Origin: Pseudoselenomonas ruminantium
GTDB lineage: Bacteria > Bacillota > Negativicutes > Selenomonadales > Selenomonadaceae
Length of the DNA stretch: 24,137 nucleotides
NCBI GenBank assembly: GCA_002448495.1
Contig: DJYL01000128.1
Coordinates: 1-24,137, forward strand
Reading direction: 5' to 3'
This document shows positions 1 through 8,229 of the stretch, piece after piece. The number at the start of each line of letters is the position of its first letter. Position 1 is the stretch's first letter. Made by a program: the position numbers and the translations under genes. The notes beneath the pieces were generated by a model. That model was not told the origin of the DNA and made no database searches. It saw only the letters and a list, made by a program, of their open reading frames with translations.

Positions 1-990
1 ATTGGCCTGTTCGCCAATCAGAGCTGCCTGCGTGGGATTCATGGTCGTATATTTGGAAGCGACAACGGTATTTACTTCCTCGGACAGCTTATTCTGCAGG
101 GCAGCAATTTTTTCTTTGGCCGAAATCACCGTGGGATTGTCCTCTGTATAGCGTTCCTGCAAGCCGACCAGGCTGACCTGCGCATCGACAATCTGCTTGC
201 GCAGAGCCATGACGTTTGCATTGTCATTGATATTGAAATTCTGACTGCTGGAACGGATATCACCGAGTTTTGCCGACACTGCATCCAGTTTCGCCTGACT
301 GGCTTTTTGCTGAACAGCCATATTGCTGATGGCTTCATCAAAGGCATTCATTTTGGCCACAGCAGCTTTTGCCTGTTCGTCCGGACTGTAGACTTTATGG
401 TTCTGTTGATATTCGGCAAATTTTGTACGGGCATCTTCGGCATCTTTCTTGGCTTCGGTTATGCGGTCATTGAGGAACTGGATCAAGGTGCTCTGCGTCT
501 GCTTGCCCTTGTCCGTCTGCAGGGCCAGGAAGTTGTCCACAACGCCCTGACTGATCATCTGTGCTTCCTCAGGCGTCTTGCCAGTTGCCGTGACGGTAAT
601 CAAGTTCGTCTGCTTGGTATTTTCGATTTTGAGCACTTTCTTTGCAAAATCTTTAGCTTTTGGCTTCTTCTTTTCGTCTTCCCATTCCAGCTGGTCGATA
701 ATCGGGTCAAGAACTGTGCGGGATTTCATTAATTCGATATAGCTTAAGGTTGCATTGGAACCTCCCCCTATTCCCATCGCGGCAGCCATCGAGGATGCTC
801 CCGTTTCTACTACACTGCGTGTCTGCACGAGTGTAGTAGATTCGTAGGTTTTAGGCAGGGCAAATGACACGATAAGTGCCAGTGCGGTACACCCGCCCAC
901 GATAGCTCCTACTGTCTTGCGGCGGTCATACATAATTTGCATTAATTTTCCTAAGTCAATGGATTCTTCTTGTTGTACATTATTTTCCAT
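1..990 (-). CDS. Wzz/chain-length determinant family protein (3' end outside window)
   Basis: Open frame of 330 codons from ATG at 990 running off the window edge at position 1, so the C-terminus is missing. Seen: a short cytoplasmic N-terminus (MENNVQQEESIDLGKLMQIM), a transmembrane segment at about residues 27-47, then a Wzz-type periplasmic start with the pattern YESTTLVQ, a Gly-rich stretch, 'SRTVLDPIIDQLEW', and long Ala/Gln/Lys-rich helices that look coiled-coil. Known of the family: inner-membrane polysaccharide co-polymerases that set chain length of O-antigen, capsule or exopolysaccharide; some are fused or paired with a tyrosine kinase. Whether a second membrane helix or kinase domain follows cannot be seen. 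It sits 3 nt after the stop of the small regulator gene, with its Shine-Dalgarno (GGAG) inside that gene, so the two are probably translationally coupled. Family call is confident; which polymer it acts on is unknown. Confidence 0.85.
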   Translation of the reverse strand, partial: MENNVQQEESIDLGKLMQIMYDRRKTVGAIVGGCTALALIVSFALPKTYESTTLVQTRSVVETGASSMAAAMGIGGGSNATLSYIELMKSRTVLDPIIDQLEWEDEKKKPKAKDFAKKVLKIENTKQTNLITVTATGKTPEEAQMISQGVVDNFLALQTDKGKQTQSTLIQFLNDRITEAKKDAEDARTKFAEYQQNHKVYSPDEQAKAAVAKMNAFDEAISNMAVQQKASQAKLDAVSAKLGDIRSSSQNFNINDNANVMALRKQIVDAQVSLVGLQERYTEDNPTVISAKEKIAALQNKLSEEVNTVVASKYTTMNPTQAALIGEQAN

Positions 991-993
991 GTG

Positions 994-1161
994 TTATTTC
1001 TCCGTTTTCATATTGCTTAAAGCGTATTCACAGCATTGCCGCACCAGATTATTCACCGACACTTTTTCGTGCTCTGCAATTTTTGCAAGCTCGTCCAGCA
1101 GGCTGGCGGGCAGTCGAAACGTCTTATTTAGCATCTCCTCGGTCTGTTTGACCTCGAACAT
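994..1161 (-). CDS. Small ribbon-helix-helix (Arc-like) DNA-binding protein
   Basis: 55-aa protein beginning MFEVKQTEEM, start ATG at 1161 with a GGGGG Shine-Dalgarno 7 nt upstream. The middle reads NKTFRLPASLLDELAKIAEH followed by 'EKVSVNNLVRQCCEYAL', which fits the ribbon-helix-helix layout: a basic/aliphatic beta strand, helix A with the RLP-x-x-L pattern, then helix B starting at S-x-N. Proteins of this fold bind operators as dimers of dimers on repeated sites; AmrZ/AlgZ of Pseudomonas controls exopolysaccharide genes this way. Here it is the first gene before wzz, and the region upstream is full of a 10-bp repeat, so it is probably an autoregulator and a regulator of the polysaccharide locus (inference). 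Nothing in the sequence identifies the inducing signal. Confidence 0.8.
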   Translation of the reverse strand: MFEVKQTEEMLNKTFRLPASLLDELAKIAEHEKVSVNNLVRQCCEYALSNMKTEK

Positions 1162-1188
1162 ATCACAATCCCCCTATTACTTTTTACA

Positions 1189-1216
1189 TGCATATTTGCA
1201 GTATCATCAGTCTCAA
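1189..1216 (-). promoter_or_regulatory. Candidate promoter for the RHH-wzz transcript
   Basis: On the minus strand TTGAGA (1216-1211), 16 nt, TATGCA (1194-1189), about 28 bp before the regulator's start codon. The -35 hexamer is part of an AGTCTCAAAA repeat copy, which would allow autorepression. The -10 match is only moderate. Confidence 0.35.
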
Positions 1217-1462
1217 AACTACAGTCTCAAAAAGTGTACATTTTGGGACTGTAGTGAAATATTGCAAAAAATGTCATTTTCTAGCTCCAAAGTCTCAAAA
1301 AGTCCCATCTAAATGAAAAAAATAGAAAAAAGTTGGACATTACATAACCCCTTTGCTATAATGTAATTTGTAAATTTAAGAGTCTCAAAACGTACACGTT
1401 TTGAGACTCTTTTGTTGTATGCAATCAAAAAAGACCGCTAGAACCTTGTCTAACAGTCTCAA
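1209..1462. repeat. Cluster of AGTCTCAAAA repeats (putative operator array)
   Basis: Copies of AGTCTCAAAA: 1209-1218, 1223-1232, 1291-1300, 1381-1390 in direct orientation; 1399-1408 inverted and exact; 1241-1250 inverted with one change (TTTTGGGACT); partial copies at 1301-1306 and 1455-1462. Two pairs form large palindromes. At 1219-1254, 14-nt arms (one mismatch) flank an 8-nt centre. At 1378-1411, perfect 16-nt arms flank a 2-nt centre. The array sits directly upstream of the ribbon-helix-helix gene and next to a plus-strand promoter. It is read as the binding sites of that regulator (inference). Copies and palindromes are directly visible. Confidence 0.75.
1333..1362 (+). promoter_or_regulatory. 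Strong sigma-A type promoter, plus strand
   Basis: TTGGAC (1333-1338), 18-nt spacer, perfect TATAAT (1357-1362). It points toward 1369 and beyond, where there is no plus-strand protein gene; leuS is convergent. The 16-bp palindrome at 1378-1411 starts about 9 nt past the predicted start point, a position where a bound repressor or a hairpin would act on the transcript. Confidence 0.6.
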
Positions 1463-1520
1463 TATGATATGCAAAAATCCCACGATAGGAGTTTCACCGC
1501 TCTATCGTGGGATTTCTTTT
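1369..1520 (+). ncRNA. Candidate small RNA between wzz regulator and leuS
   Basis: A transcript from the promoter at 1333-1362 would begin near 1369 and could end at the terminator at 1475-1515, giving about 150 nt. It carries the 16-bp palindrome near its 5' end (1378-1411, followed by CTTTTGTT), a partial AGTCTCAA at 1455-1462 and the terminal hairpin. The only short frame inside (from ATG at 1420) has no Shine-Dalgarno, so a coding role is unlikely. If the first hairpin is itself a terminator the RNA would be only about 45 nt. Deduced from promoter and terminator only. Confidence 0.4.
1475..1515. terminator. Two-way Rho-independent terminator
   Basis: Perfect 14-bp stem (1475-1488 with 1502-1515) and 13-nt loop. 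The minus strand continues with TTTTTGC, ending the leuS transcript; the plus strand continues with CTTTT, which could end the candidate small RNA. Confidence 0.85.
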
Positions 1521-1547
1521 GTAAAACTTTAATGCAGATTTTCCGCT

Positions 1548-4022
1548 TTATTTCACTACGATATTAACCAGTTTCTTCGGCACGCAGATAACCTTGACGA
1601 TGGTCTTGCCCTCGGTGAGTTCTTTGGCTCTGGGCAGTTCTTTGACAGCTGCTTCCATAGCCGTTTTGTCAATATCAGCTGGCAGGGTGATGCGGTCTCT
1701 TACCTTGCCATTAATCTGCAGGACGATTTCGATTTCCGCCAGTTTCGTGGCTTCTTCTTCGTATTTCGGCCACTGCTGCTGGTGGACGCTGCCTTCGCCA
1801 AAGAGGTTGTGCCAGAGCTCTTCGGTGATATGCGGTGCAAAGGGTGCCAGCATCTTGATAAGCGCTGCGGCAAATTCTCGTGCCAGACCTGCATTAAGTT
1901 CCTTGTCCTGGAAGGCATAAGCGGCGTTTACAAGTTCCATAATGGAGGAAATAGCCGTGTTGAACATGAAGCGATCGCGGATATCTTCCGTAACCTTCTT
2001 GATGGTTACATGCAGCACGCGGCGCAGGTCTTTTTCTTCTTTGGTCAGCGCGGACACATCATAATTGTCCTTGCCTGCCTTGACCATATCTTCAAAGTGG
2101 TCGAGGATACGCCATACACGGCCCAGGAAGCGGAAGGCACCTTCTACGCCCTGGTCGCTCCACTCAAGGTCACGGTCAACCGGAGCAGCAAACAGGATAA
2201 AGAGTCTTGCCGTATCGGCGCCGTACTTGGCAATGATTTCTTCCGGGGAAACCACGTTGCCCTTGGACTTGCTCATCTTGGAGCCGTCTTTCAAGACCAT
2301 GCCCTGCGTGAGCAGGTTGGAGAACGGTTCGTCAAAGTCTACGAGGCCGGCATCATGGAGCACCTTGGTAAAGAAACGGGAATACAGGAGATGCAGAATC
2401 GCATGCTCGATACCGCCGATGTACTGGTCAACAGGTGCCCAGTAGTTGACTTTATCCTTAGCAAAGGGTGCCTGATCGTTTTTCGGGTCAGTGTAGCGCA
2501 GGTAATACCAGGAGGAGCAGATAAAGGTATCCATGGTATCCGTTTCACGCTTGGCATCGGCACCGCACTTCGGGCACTTGCAGTTGACGAAAGCTTCACT
2601 CGTGGCGAGCGGAGACAGAGCGCCGCTGTCGAAGGAGACATCTTCCGGCAGTCTAACCGGCAAATCTTCTTCCGGCACGAGCACTTCGCCGCAATGCGGG
2701 CAGTGGATAACCGGAATCGGTGCGCCCCAATAACGCTGACGGGAAATCAGCCAGTCGCGCAGGCGGTAGTTGACCTTACGCTTGCCAAAACCCTGTGCTT
2801 CGGCTTCGTCGATGATGCCGCTCATGGCCTTGTGGATTTCCATGCCCGTGAATTTACCGGAGTTGACCAGCACGCCGTCCTTATCCGTATAGGCGGCATC
2901 CATTTCCTCGAGCTTGAGTTCCTTGTCCTTGGGCTGCAGGGTCAGGATGATGGGCAGGTCGTATTTCTTGGCAAACATCCAGTCGCGCTGGTCACCGGAG
3001 GGCACGCCCATAACGGCGCCCGTACCATAGTCAGCCAGTACATAGTTGGTCACCCAAAGCTGTGCCTTGTTGCCGTTGAACGGATTGATGGCGTAAACGC
3101 CCGTGAAGATACCTTCTTTTTCCGATTCGCTGGAGGTACGCTCCATTTCGGACTGGTTGCGGACTTTATCGCAGAAGGCCTTGATTTCGGCGGCTTTCGG
3201 GTTGTTCTCGCAGATTTTTTCCACCAGCGGATTTTCGGCAGCCAGGGCCACAAAGGTGATACCATAAGCCGTATCGGGACGGGTCGTGTAGACGGAGAGT
3301 TTTTCATCCAATCCCTCTACAGGCATCTCGAATTCCAGACCTTCGCTGCGGCCAATCCAATTATCCTGCATGGTCTTTACGCGTTCGGGCCAGCCTTTGA
3401 GCTTGTCGAGGTCTTTTAAGAGCACATCGGCATAATCCGTGATTTTGAGGAACCACTGGGAGAGGTCTTTTTTCTGTACTTCGGAGTCGCAGCGCCAGCA
3501 TTTGCCGTCGATAACCTGCTCGTTGGCGAGTACCGTACCGCAGGTATCGCACCAGTTAACAGAGGCCTTTTTCTTGTAAGCCAGCCCCTTCTTGTAGAAG
3601 AGTTCAAAGAGCCACTGCGTCCACTTGTAGTATTCCGGCGTGCAGGTGATGGCTTCTCTGTCCCAGTCGTAAGACAGGCCCATGGAACGCTGCTGACGCT
3701 TCATGTTTTCGATATTGGAGAACGTCCAGTCCGAGGGTTTTACATTGTTCTTGATGGCGGCGTTTTCAGCCGGCATACCAAAGGAGTCAAAGCCCATAGG
3801 ATGGAGCACATTGAAGCCTTCCATGGTCTTGTAGCGGGCCATAACATCACCGATGGAGTAGTTACGGACATGCCCCATATGCAGGTTGCCCGAAGGATAC
3901 GGGAACATCTCCAGCGCATAATACTTCGGACGGTTCTCGTCCATCTCCGTCTTGAAAGCAGAATCGGCTTCCCATTTATCCTGCCATTTTTTTTCTATCT
4001 CCTGGGGTGAATATCTATCCAA
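1548..4022 (-). CDS. leuS: Leucyl-tRNA synthetase
   Basis: 824 aa, the usual length for bacterial LeuRS. It charges tRNA-Leu with leucine in the cytoplasm. Class I signature HMGH at residues 48-51 in the context '[18 protein letters not shown]', and KMSKS at 582-586. A Cys-rich zinc-ribbon-like insert (CDTCG...CWRCD) lies near residue 160. The editing domain shows the 'TTRPDTAYG' pattern, and the C-terminal anticodon-binding region ends with '[10 protein letters not shown]' and a short basic tail. The start is a TTG codon (4022-4020) preceded by AGGAGGAG at good spacing; no in-frame ATG fits better. It has its own consensus promoter and a strong terminator after it, so it is probably transcribed alone, with possible read-through from yitT. 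No T-box leader fits in the 70-bp gap upstream. Confidence 0.98.
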   Translation of the reverse strand: MDRYSPQEIEKKWQDKWEADSAFKTEMDENRPKYYALEMFPYPSGNLHMGHVRNYSIGDVMARYKTMEGFNVLHPMGFDSFGMPAENAAIKNNVKPSDWTFSNIENMKRQQRSMGLSYDWDREAITCTPEYYKWTQWLFELFYKKGLAYKKKASVNWCDTCGTVLANEQVIDGKCWRCDSEVQKKDLSQWFLKITDYADVLLKDLDKLKGWPERVKTMQDNWIGRSEGLEFEMPVEGLDEKLSVYTTRPDTAYGITFVALAAENPLVEKICENNPKAAEIKAFCDKVRNQSEMERTSSESEKEGIFTGVYAINPFNGNKAQLWVTNYVLADYGTGAVMGVPSGDQRDWMFAKKYDLPIILTLQPKDKELKLEEMDAAYTDKDGVLVNSGKFTGMEIHKAMSGIIDEAEAQGFGKRKVNYRLRDWLISRQRYWGAPIPVIHCPHCGEVLVPEEDLPVRLPEDVSFDSGALSPLATSEAFVNCKCPKCGADAKRETDTMDTFICSSWYYLRYTDPKNDQAPFAKDKVNYWAPVDQYIGGIEHAILHLLYSRFFTKVLHDAGLVDFDEPFSNLLTQGMVLKDGSKMSKSKGNVVSPEEIIAKYGADTARLFILFAAPVDRDLEWSDQGVEGAFRFLGRVWRILDHFEDMVKAGKDNYDVSALTKEEKDLRRVLHVTIKKVTEDIRDRFMFNTAISSIMELVNAAYAFQDKELNAGLAREFAAALIKMLAPFAPHITEELWHNLFGEGSVHQQQWPKYEEEATKLAEIEIVLQINGKVRDRITLPADIDKTAMEAAVKELPRAKELTEGKTIVKVICVPKKLVNIVVK

Positions 4023-4056
4023 GTCAATCTCCTCCTGTTTGTTTCACAATAGGTGT

Positions 4057-4085
4057 ATTATACTCCAAGTTTACAAAAATCGCAA
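4057..4085 (-). promoter_or_regulatory. leuS promoter
   Basis: Minus strand TTGCGA (4085-4080), 17-nt spacer, perfect TATAAT (4062-4057), 35 bp before the TTG start of leuS. It lies just beyond the yitT-like stop codon. Confidence 0.75.
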
Positions 4086-4092
4086 CCTTTGC

Positions 4093-5022
4093 TTAGATTT
4101 GTCCACTCGCAATTTCCCTTTGTCTTTCCTGCTCCTCCAGCCATTTGCGCCGGGCATCCTGATAGGTCTCGCAGGCCAGGGTAAAGCCTTTGCCGGACAC
4201 CTCGGAGGTATCGGATACGATCATAAAGGCCTGCGGATCATAATGATCCACGATAGCCTTGACACGGCTGACCTGGGTCAGACGCACCACGATGAACAAA
4301 ACGTCCTTATGCTCCCGGGCAAAGCCGCCCTTGCCCTCGAGATAGGTCACCCCGCGATGGACATTTTCCATGATTTCCTGACAGATCTGCTCCGCTGCCG
4401 GCGAAACGATGAAAATCGACTTTTCCCGGTTCAGACCGGCCGCCACACGGTTGGTAAGCTCTGCCGTCACATAGATGGACACCAGCGTATAAAGAGCTTC
4501 GTCAATATTGAACATCCATGCGGAGGCCATGACAATCACGAAGTTCATCACAAAGATACAGGTCCCCATGTCCAGCGAGTAAAATTTCTTGGCCACGGCC
4601 CCTACCACATCGAGACCGCCCGTGTTGGCATTCGCCCGGAAGATCAGGCCAAAGCCGATGCCAGCCAGCACACCGCCAAAGATGGCATTGAGCATACCAT
4701 CTGCCGTCACATGCCAATCCACCAGAAAATGCGTAGCATCCAGGATCAAGGACAGCACCACCGTACCCACAATGGTGTCCCAGGCATAAAGCCGGCCAAA
4801 GACCCGATAAGCCAGGTAGAGTATCGGCAGGTTGTAGACCATGTTCTGCATACCCACCGGCAGGCCTGTCAGATAATAGATGATCAAAGCCACGCCGCTA
4901 AGACCGCCGGTCAGCAGGTGGGCAGGTATAATAAAGAGATTAAATCCCAGGCAGACAATCAGTGCGCCTAATACGATCTGTACATAGCGGGCTGTCTGCT
5001 TTTTCAGTTCATTCCTCGTCAT
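4093..5022 (-). CDS. YitT family membrane protein (DUF161 + DUF2179)
   Basis: 309 aa. The first two thirds contain five to six hydrophobic helices, starting with 'YVQIVLGALIVCLGFNLFII', with the family's glycine-rich motifs 'LLTGGLSGVALII' and 'RANANTGGLDVVGAV'. The last third is soluble and matches the DUF2179 domain, including 'KGGFAREHKDVLFIVV' and 'DPQAFMIVSDTSEVSGKGF'. Function of the family is not settled; it is common in Firmicutes, with several paralogues per genome. It is third in a minus-strand operon after trmK and nif3-like, 28 nt after the nif3 stop, with an AGGAAAG Shine-Dalgarno. The family assignment is firm; no substrate is proposed. Confidence 0.9.
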   Translation of the reverse strand: MTRNELKKQTARYVQIVLGALIVCLGFNLFIIPAHLLTGGLSGVALIIYYLTGLPVGMQNMVYNLPILYLAYRVFGRLYAWDTIVGTVVLSLILDATHFLVDWHVTADGMLNAIFGGVLAGIGFGLIFRANANTGGLDVVGAVAKKFYSLDMGTCIFVMNFVIVMASAWMFNIDEALYTLVSIYVTAELTNRVAAGLNREKSIFIVSPAAEQICQEIMENVHRGVTYLEGKGGFAREHKDVLFIVVRLTQVSRVKAIVDHYDPQAFMIVSDTSEVSGKGFTLACETYQDARRKWLEEQERQREIASGQI

Positions 5023-5050
5023 AATTCTTTCCTAAAGTTTATTTCTTGCT

Positions 5051-5854
5051 TCAAATCACCGTGAAGAAATCCTGCGATTCTTTGTCGGCGATAACTTCCA
5101 TATGGTACTCAGCCAGTTCTTCGGACAGACGCTGCCGCAAAACCTCCACCACCGGAAACTCCGTGGCAAAATGACCGGCATCGATCACATGGATGCCAAG
5201 CTCCACGGCCGTCTGCGCTTCGTGGTACTTCACATCTCCGGTAACATAGGCATCGGCGCCCATAAATACAGCCTTCTGGATGAATTCCGCCCCGCTGCCG
5301 CTGCAAAGAGCCACCTTGCGCACAGGACGTGGCCCGGCATGGACCAGGCGCACATGGCTTGCAGGCAGGGATGCCCTTACCTGGCGGGCAAAATCTTCCA
5401 CAGCCATAGGCGCAGGCAGGCTGCCTATGCGGCCCAGGCTTTCCACCGTGCCATCTTCCTCCTGGGATGTGATAACAAAAGTGGAGAGCTTGCTCAAGCC
5501 GATGGCTTCAGCCAATACATCATTGACACCGCCCACGACGATATCGAGATTCGTATGCGCCGCTGCCACGGCGATATCATGCTTCAAAAGCTGCGCTAGC
5601 CGCGCCCCTAATGGCAGATCCGTGCGGATTTTCTTGAGACCCTTGAAAATCAAAGGATGATGGGCCACGATCATATCTGCCCCTTCACGGATGGCCTGCT
5701 CCACCACGCCATCACTGACATCCAGACACACGAGGATTTTCCGGATATCCTGCTGGAAAGCACCGACAAGCAGGCCCGGATTGTCCCAATCCTCAGCCAG
5801 CCGCTTGGGCGCAATGCGTTCCAACGCATCCATTACTACTTGACACTTCACCAT
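5051..5854 (-). CDS. Nif3-like dinuclear metal-centre protein (GTP cyclohydrolase I type 2 / NIF3 family)
   Basis: 267 aa, the length of the short NIF3 form without the internal PII-like insert. Metal ligands are visible: H65-H66 in 'AHHPLIFKG', H100 and D104 in 'AAHTNLDI', and H228/E232 in 'AGHFATEF'. The family forms toroidal hexamers with a two-metal site; the biological reaction is unresolved although the name GTP cyclohydrolase 1 type 2 is widely used. Its start ATGGTGA overlaps the trmK stop by 7 nt and a GAGGAG Shine-Dalgarno lies within trmK, so translation is coupled. The trmK-nif3 pairing is conserved in Firmicutes, usually directly after rpoD; here it is separated from rpoD by more than 8 kb. 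Confidence 0.93.
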   Translation of the reverse strand: MVKCQVVMDALERIAPKRLAEDWDNPGLLVGAFQQDIRKILVCLDVSDGVVEQAIREGADMIVAHHPLIFKGLKKIRTDLPLGARLAQLLKHDIAVAAAHTNLDIVVGGVNDVLAEAIGLSKLSTFVITSQEEDGTVESLGRIGSLPAPMAVEDFARQVRASLPASHVRLVHAGPRPVRKVALCSGSGAEFIQKAVFMGADAYVTGDVKYHEAQTAVELGIHVIDAGHFATEFPVVEVLRQRLSEELAEYHMEVIADKESQDFFTVI

Positions 5855-6537
5855 TTGAGTCGCTCCTCCAATGCCTTGACCCGGCGCTTTATCGCACCAT
5901 AACGCCGGTCGCCCTTCGCCCGCTCGCTTTTTTCCATACCACTCAGGATACGCCGCTGCTGAAACAGCAACGCTTCAATATGGTGTTTGAGCAGTGGCGG
6001 TTTCTTTTGCCAAAGTTTTGGGCCTACGAGCAGGTCAAGCCCCGAAGGCTTTTTGCGGGCGCCCTTCTCCGCCTTGATGATTTCGTAGATACGACCATCA
6101 TCAATCACGAGGTTTTCATCCACGATATGCCAGGCGTGATCATAAAGCCATTCTCTGAGTTCCGGTGCGCCGTTCATGGGCTGCAGCACCAGTGTCTTGA
6201 GTTGGTCCGTGATTTCCGGCTGTGCTTCCAATATAGTATTCATCAGAATGCCGCCCATACCGGCAATGCAGACCGTGTCCACTTCCCCTGGCTTCAATAC
6301 CGCCAGGCCATCCCCCATCCGCACGGAAATCTTTTCCTCGCCGATGGCGTTTTCATGAACGGTACGCTTCGCCGCTTCATAAGGCCCCCGGTTCAGGTCC
6401 CCGGCCACCACAAAATCAGACTTGCCCTGCCTGATGAGGGCCACGGCCAGATAGCCATGGTCCGTGCCGATATCGGCTACGCGGCTCTTTTCCGGCACAA
6501 AATCGGCCAAAGCCTGTAATCTGTCATCTAAATGCAT
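5848..6537 (-). CDS. trmK: tRNA (adenine(22)-N1)-methyltransferase
   Basis: 229 aa. Class I SAM-dependent methyltransferase fold with motif I 'VADIGTDHGYL' at residues 20-30, then 'GDLNRGPYEAA', 'VRMGDGLAVL' and the family-specific 'CIAGMGGILM', followed by a C-terminal helical tail. It methylates N1 of A22 in tRNAs in Gram-positive bacteria. It is the first gene of the trmK-nif3-yitT operon. No good Shine-Dalgarno is visible before the ATG (upstream bases AACGGCATCCTT), which is odd beside its neighbours; the TnpB element lies immediately upstream and may have replaced the native leader (inference). The start is still right because MHLDDRLQAL lines up with the usual N-terminus. Confidence 0.93.
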   Translation of the reverse strand: MHLDDRLQALADFVPEKSRVADIGTDHGYLAVALIRQGKSDFVVAGDLNRGPYEAAKRTVHENAIGEEKISVRMGDGLAVLKPGEVDTVCIAGMGGILMNTILEAQPEITDQLKTLVLQPMNGAPELREWLYDHAWHIVDENLVIDDGRIYEIIKAEKGARKKPSGLDLLVGPKLWQKKPPLLKHHIEALLFQQRRILSGMEKSERAKGDRRYGAIKRRVKALEERLKW

Positions 6538-6627
6538 AAGGATGCCGTTACTGAAAACTTATAAAAAGCTATACATTTCATAAGAAAAGTTAACTTTTAC
6601 GTTTCATTCCTCATTCTTTCCCACAAA

Positions 6628-6766
6628 GGGAGTTTCGCATCCGCTTTTACCGTCCCGAAGGGCAGGCTACTTGCGTTTGATGCAATGCTCCAGAGGCTTA
6701 AACTCCCCGCTAACGAACGGGTACATATCTGCATTGACTTGTTGGTGTCAACTTGCAGATTTGGAT
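6628..6766 (-). ncRNA. Putative omega-RNA (reRNA) scaffold overlapping tnpB 3' end
   Basis: Four nested or consecutive pairings are visible on the minus strand. A stem-loop spans the tnpB stop (CTGCA...TGCAG plus TTGAC/GTCAA, about 6736-6766). CCCG/CGGG hairpins at 6706-6721. GGGAGTTT (6707-6700) pairs with AAACTCCC (6635-6628), enclosing GCATC/GATGC (6683-6679 with 6641-6637) and a CCC-TTC-GGG hairpin (6662-6654). TnpB nucleases use an RNA from exactly this place, the 3' end of tnpB plus the right end, with the guide taken from flanking DNA. The guide would lie at positions below about 6620, but its start could not be fixed. Confidence 0.5.
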
Positions 6767-8067
6767 AGCTCCATCTCTCCGTAGCGTTTGAGATTCAGTG
6801 CCGCTTGGAGGTCACGGTCTATCACATTGCCACAATGCGGGCAAATGTAAGTTCTGTCGGACAGTTTCAAGTCCTTCTTTACATATCCGCACTCAATACA
6901 GGTCTTTGAGCTTGGATACCACCTGTCAGCTATGACAACGGCTATCTTTGCCCAGTGAGCCTTGTATTCTATCTGTCTGCGGAACTCGTAAAGATTTTGC
7001 TCCTGAACCCCCTCCGACAAATGTCTGTTCTTCATCATCCCCTGCACATTCAGGTTTTCGAGGCATATAAAACTTGGTTTTCGTCCTATAATTGCCGCTG
7101 TGGCCTGATGCACATGATTGGCTCTGATGTTCGTCAGCCTGTGGTTGATTCGTAAAAGTCGCTTTTCGCTTTTTATAAGGTTGCCTGTTTTGCAGTAACT
7201 ATCCCCCTTCTTGTTCATCTGGTATTTACGGGATACCTGACGCTGCAACCTGCGTCTCGTTTTCTTGAGTTTCCTTATTGTATGAGTCTTGTTGATATTC
7301 CTGACCCTGGTAGTGTCAGAGATTATCGCCAAGTCCTTAACACCTAAATCAATGCCTATACCTTCCGTATAGGGATGAATAGTCTGTTTGCCTAGAAACT
7401 TCAGGTCACGCATGGGCTTCAGTTTGCGGGAAGTCCTGATTCCTACGGAAAGCCACCAGTTTTCGCCGTCAAAGGATATCCGTGGGCTGGTGTATTTTGC
7501 CTTGGTGGGTATTCTGCCCTTTTCGGCCAGCTTTATCCAGTTGAGCCTTTGGCGGTTCTTTTTCTTGCTGCCGGCTATATTCTCCAGCTTGACATGTGTA
7601 TCTGTGAATTGTATTTTCACATTGTCTTGGTAGAAGCGGAAATCACCGTTCTTCCTGCTACGGAATTTGGGGTGTCCGTTCATGTCATAGACTGTCAGTC
7701 TCCTGCCTATCCGAGCATAATGCTCAATCTTCTTAGGTGAATACCTGACATAGCCAGCCTGTTTCTGCTTACGGAAAAAGTTCTTATATGCTATGCACAA
7801 GTCTTTGATGGCCTGCTTGGTGACATTATTTGATATGCCCAGCAGCCATGGCTTTTCCCCAGAATTGCGAAGAACTGTAAATTCCTTGCGAAGGTCATAA
7901 TCGCTTTGTAGTTTGCGGCCTTCCCGAAAATTCTCCATCTGCTTGTCCAAAGCCCAGTTGTAGGCAAACCTTGAAGCACCTGCGAACTGGAACAGTTTAG
8001 TCCGCTGCTTGTTGTTCGGGAGCAGCCGTATCCTGATTGACCTTATCACCTGAATCACCACCTTCAT
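6748..8067 (-). CDS. tnpB: RNA-guided TnpB endonuclease, OrfB/IS605 family
   Basis: 439 aa and apparently intact. N-terminal OrfB helix-turn-helix region (RLLPNNKQRTKLFQFAGASR), a central beta-barrel/linker region, then a split RuvC nuclease: D240 in 'GIGIDLGVKD', E337 in 'CLENLNVQGM', and D419 in 'VIDRDLQAALNL'. A four-Cys zinc finger (C390, C393, C409, C412) lies between the last two, as usual. The final motif has Gln where most relatives have Asn (DRD-x-N-A-A). Such proteins, ancestors of Cas12, cut DNA beside a short TAM under an omega-RNA guide and help maintain the transposon. Start ATG at 8067; a TATAAT lies only about 10 nt before it, so a leaderless start or a slightly later GTG start is possible. 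Confidence 0.93.
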   Translation of the reverse strand: MKVVIQVIRSIRIRLLPNNKQRTKLFQFAGASRFAYNWALDKQMENFREGRKLQSDYDLRKEFTVLRNSGEKPWLLGISNNVTKQAIKDLCIAYKNFFRKQKQAGYVRYSPKKIEHYARIGRRLTVYDMNGHPKFRSRKNGDFRFYQDNVKIQFTDTHVKLENIAGSKKKNRQRLNWIKLAEKGRIPTKAKYTSPRISFDGENWWLSVGIRTSRKLKPMRDLKFLGKQTIHPYTEGIGIDLGVKDLAIISDTTRVRNINKTHTIRKLKKTRRRLQRQVSRKYQMNKKGDSYCKTGNLIKSEKRLLRINHRLTNIRANHVHQATAAIIGRKPSFICLENLNVQGMMKNRHLSEGVQEQNLYEFRRQIEYKAHWAKIAVVIADRWYPSSKTCIECGYVKKDLKLSDRTYICPHCGNVIDRDLQAALNLKRYGEMELSKSAS

Positions 8068-8193
8068 GTATATTATACCGTATTGGTAGCGACATTTCTG
8101 GATTTTCGCAAGATTATAATGTATTTAGCATAGTTTTATAGCTATTTATAAGTTACCTTTATCTGTTGAAAGCCTCCTTTCCAATAATAAGAA

Positions 8194-8220
8194 AAGGGTG
8201 TAACAATGCGTTACACCCTT
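8194..8220 (-). terminator. Terminator of tRNA-Asn
   Basis: Perfect 11-bp stem (8194-8204 with 8210-8220) with 5-nt loop, followed on the minus strand by TTTTCTTATT. It starts about 10 nt after the tRNA CCA end, so the tRNA is a single-gene transcript. Confidence 0.85.
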
Positions 8221-8229
8221 GTATATTCA

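Larger units (their letters stand above)
6600..8090 (-). mobile_element. IS1341-type (IS200/IS605 superfamily) element carrying only tnpB
   Basis: One intact TnpB gene, no TnpA (Y1 transposase) nearby, and a structured right end downstream of tnpB. Ends are approximate: I could not fix the left-end hairpin or the exact right cleavage site. Elements of this superfamily make no target duplication, so flanks do not help. It sits between tRNA-Asn and trmK, two genes otherwise expected to be near neighbours. Such an element would need a TnpA supplied in trans. Confidence 0.65.

Noticed and set aside
1209..1462. CRISPR-like array
   Set aside because: The repeated unit is only 10 bp, spacing is irregular (14 to 90 bp) and copies occur in both orientations; no cas genes. 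Operator sites fit better.
1782..3419. 545-codon open frame on the plus strand opposite leuS
   Set aside because: It lies wholly within leuS, has no family resemblance and no ribosome site; codon structure of leuS leaves the antisense frame open.
4023..4092. T-box leader before leuS
   Set aside because: Only 70 bp separate it from the previous gene and a consensus promoter lies 35 bp before the start codon; there is no room for a T-box.
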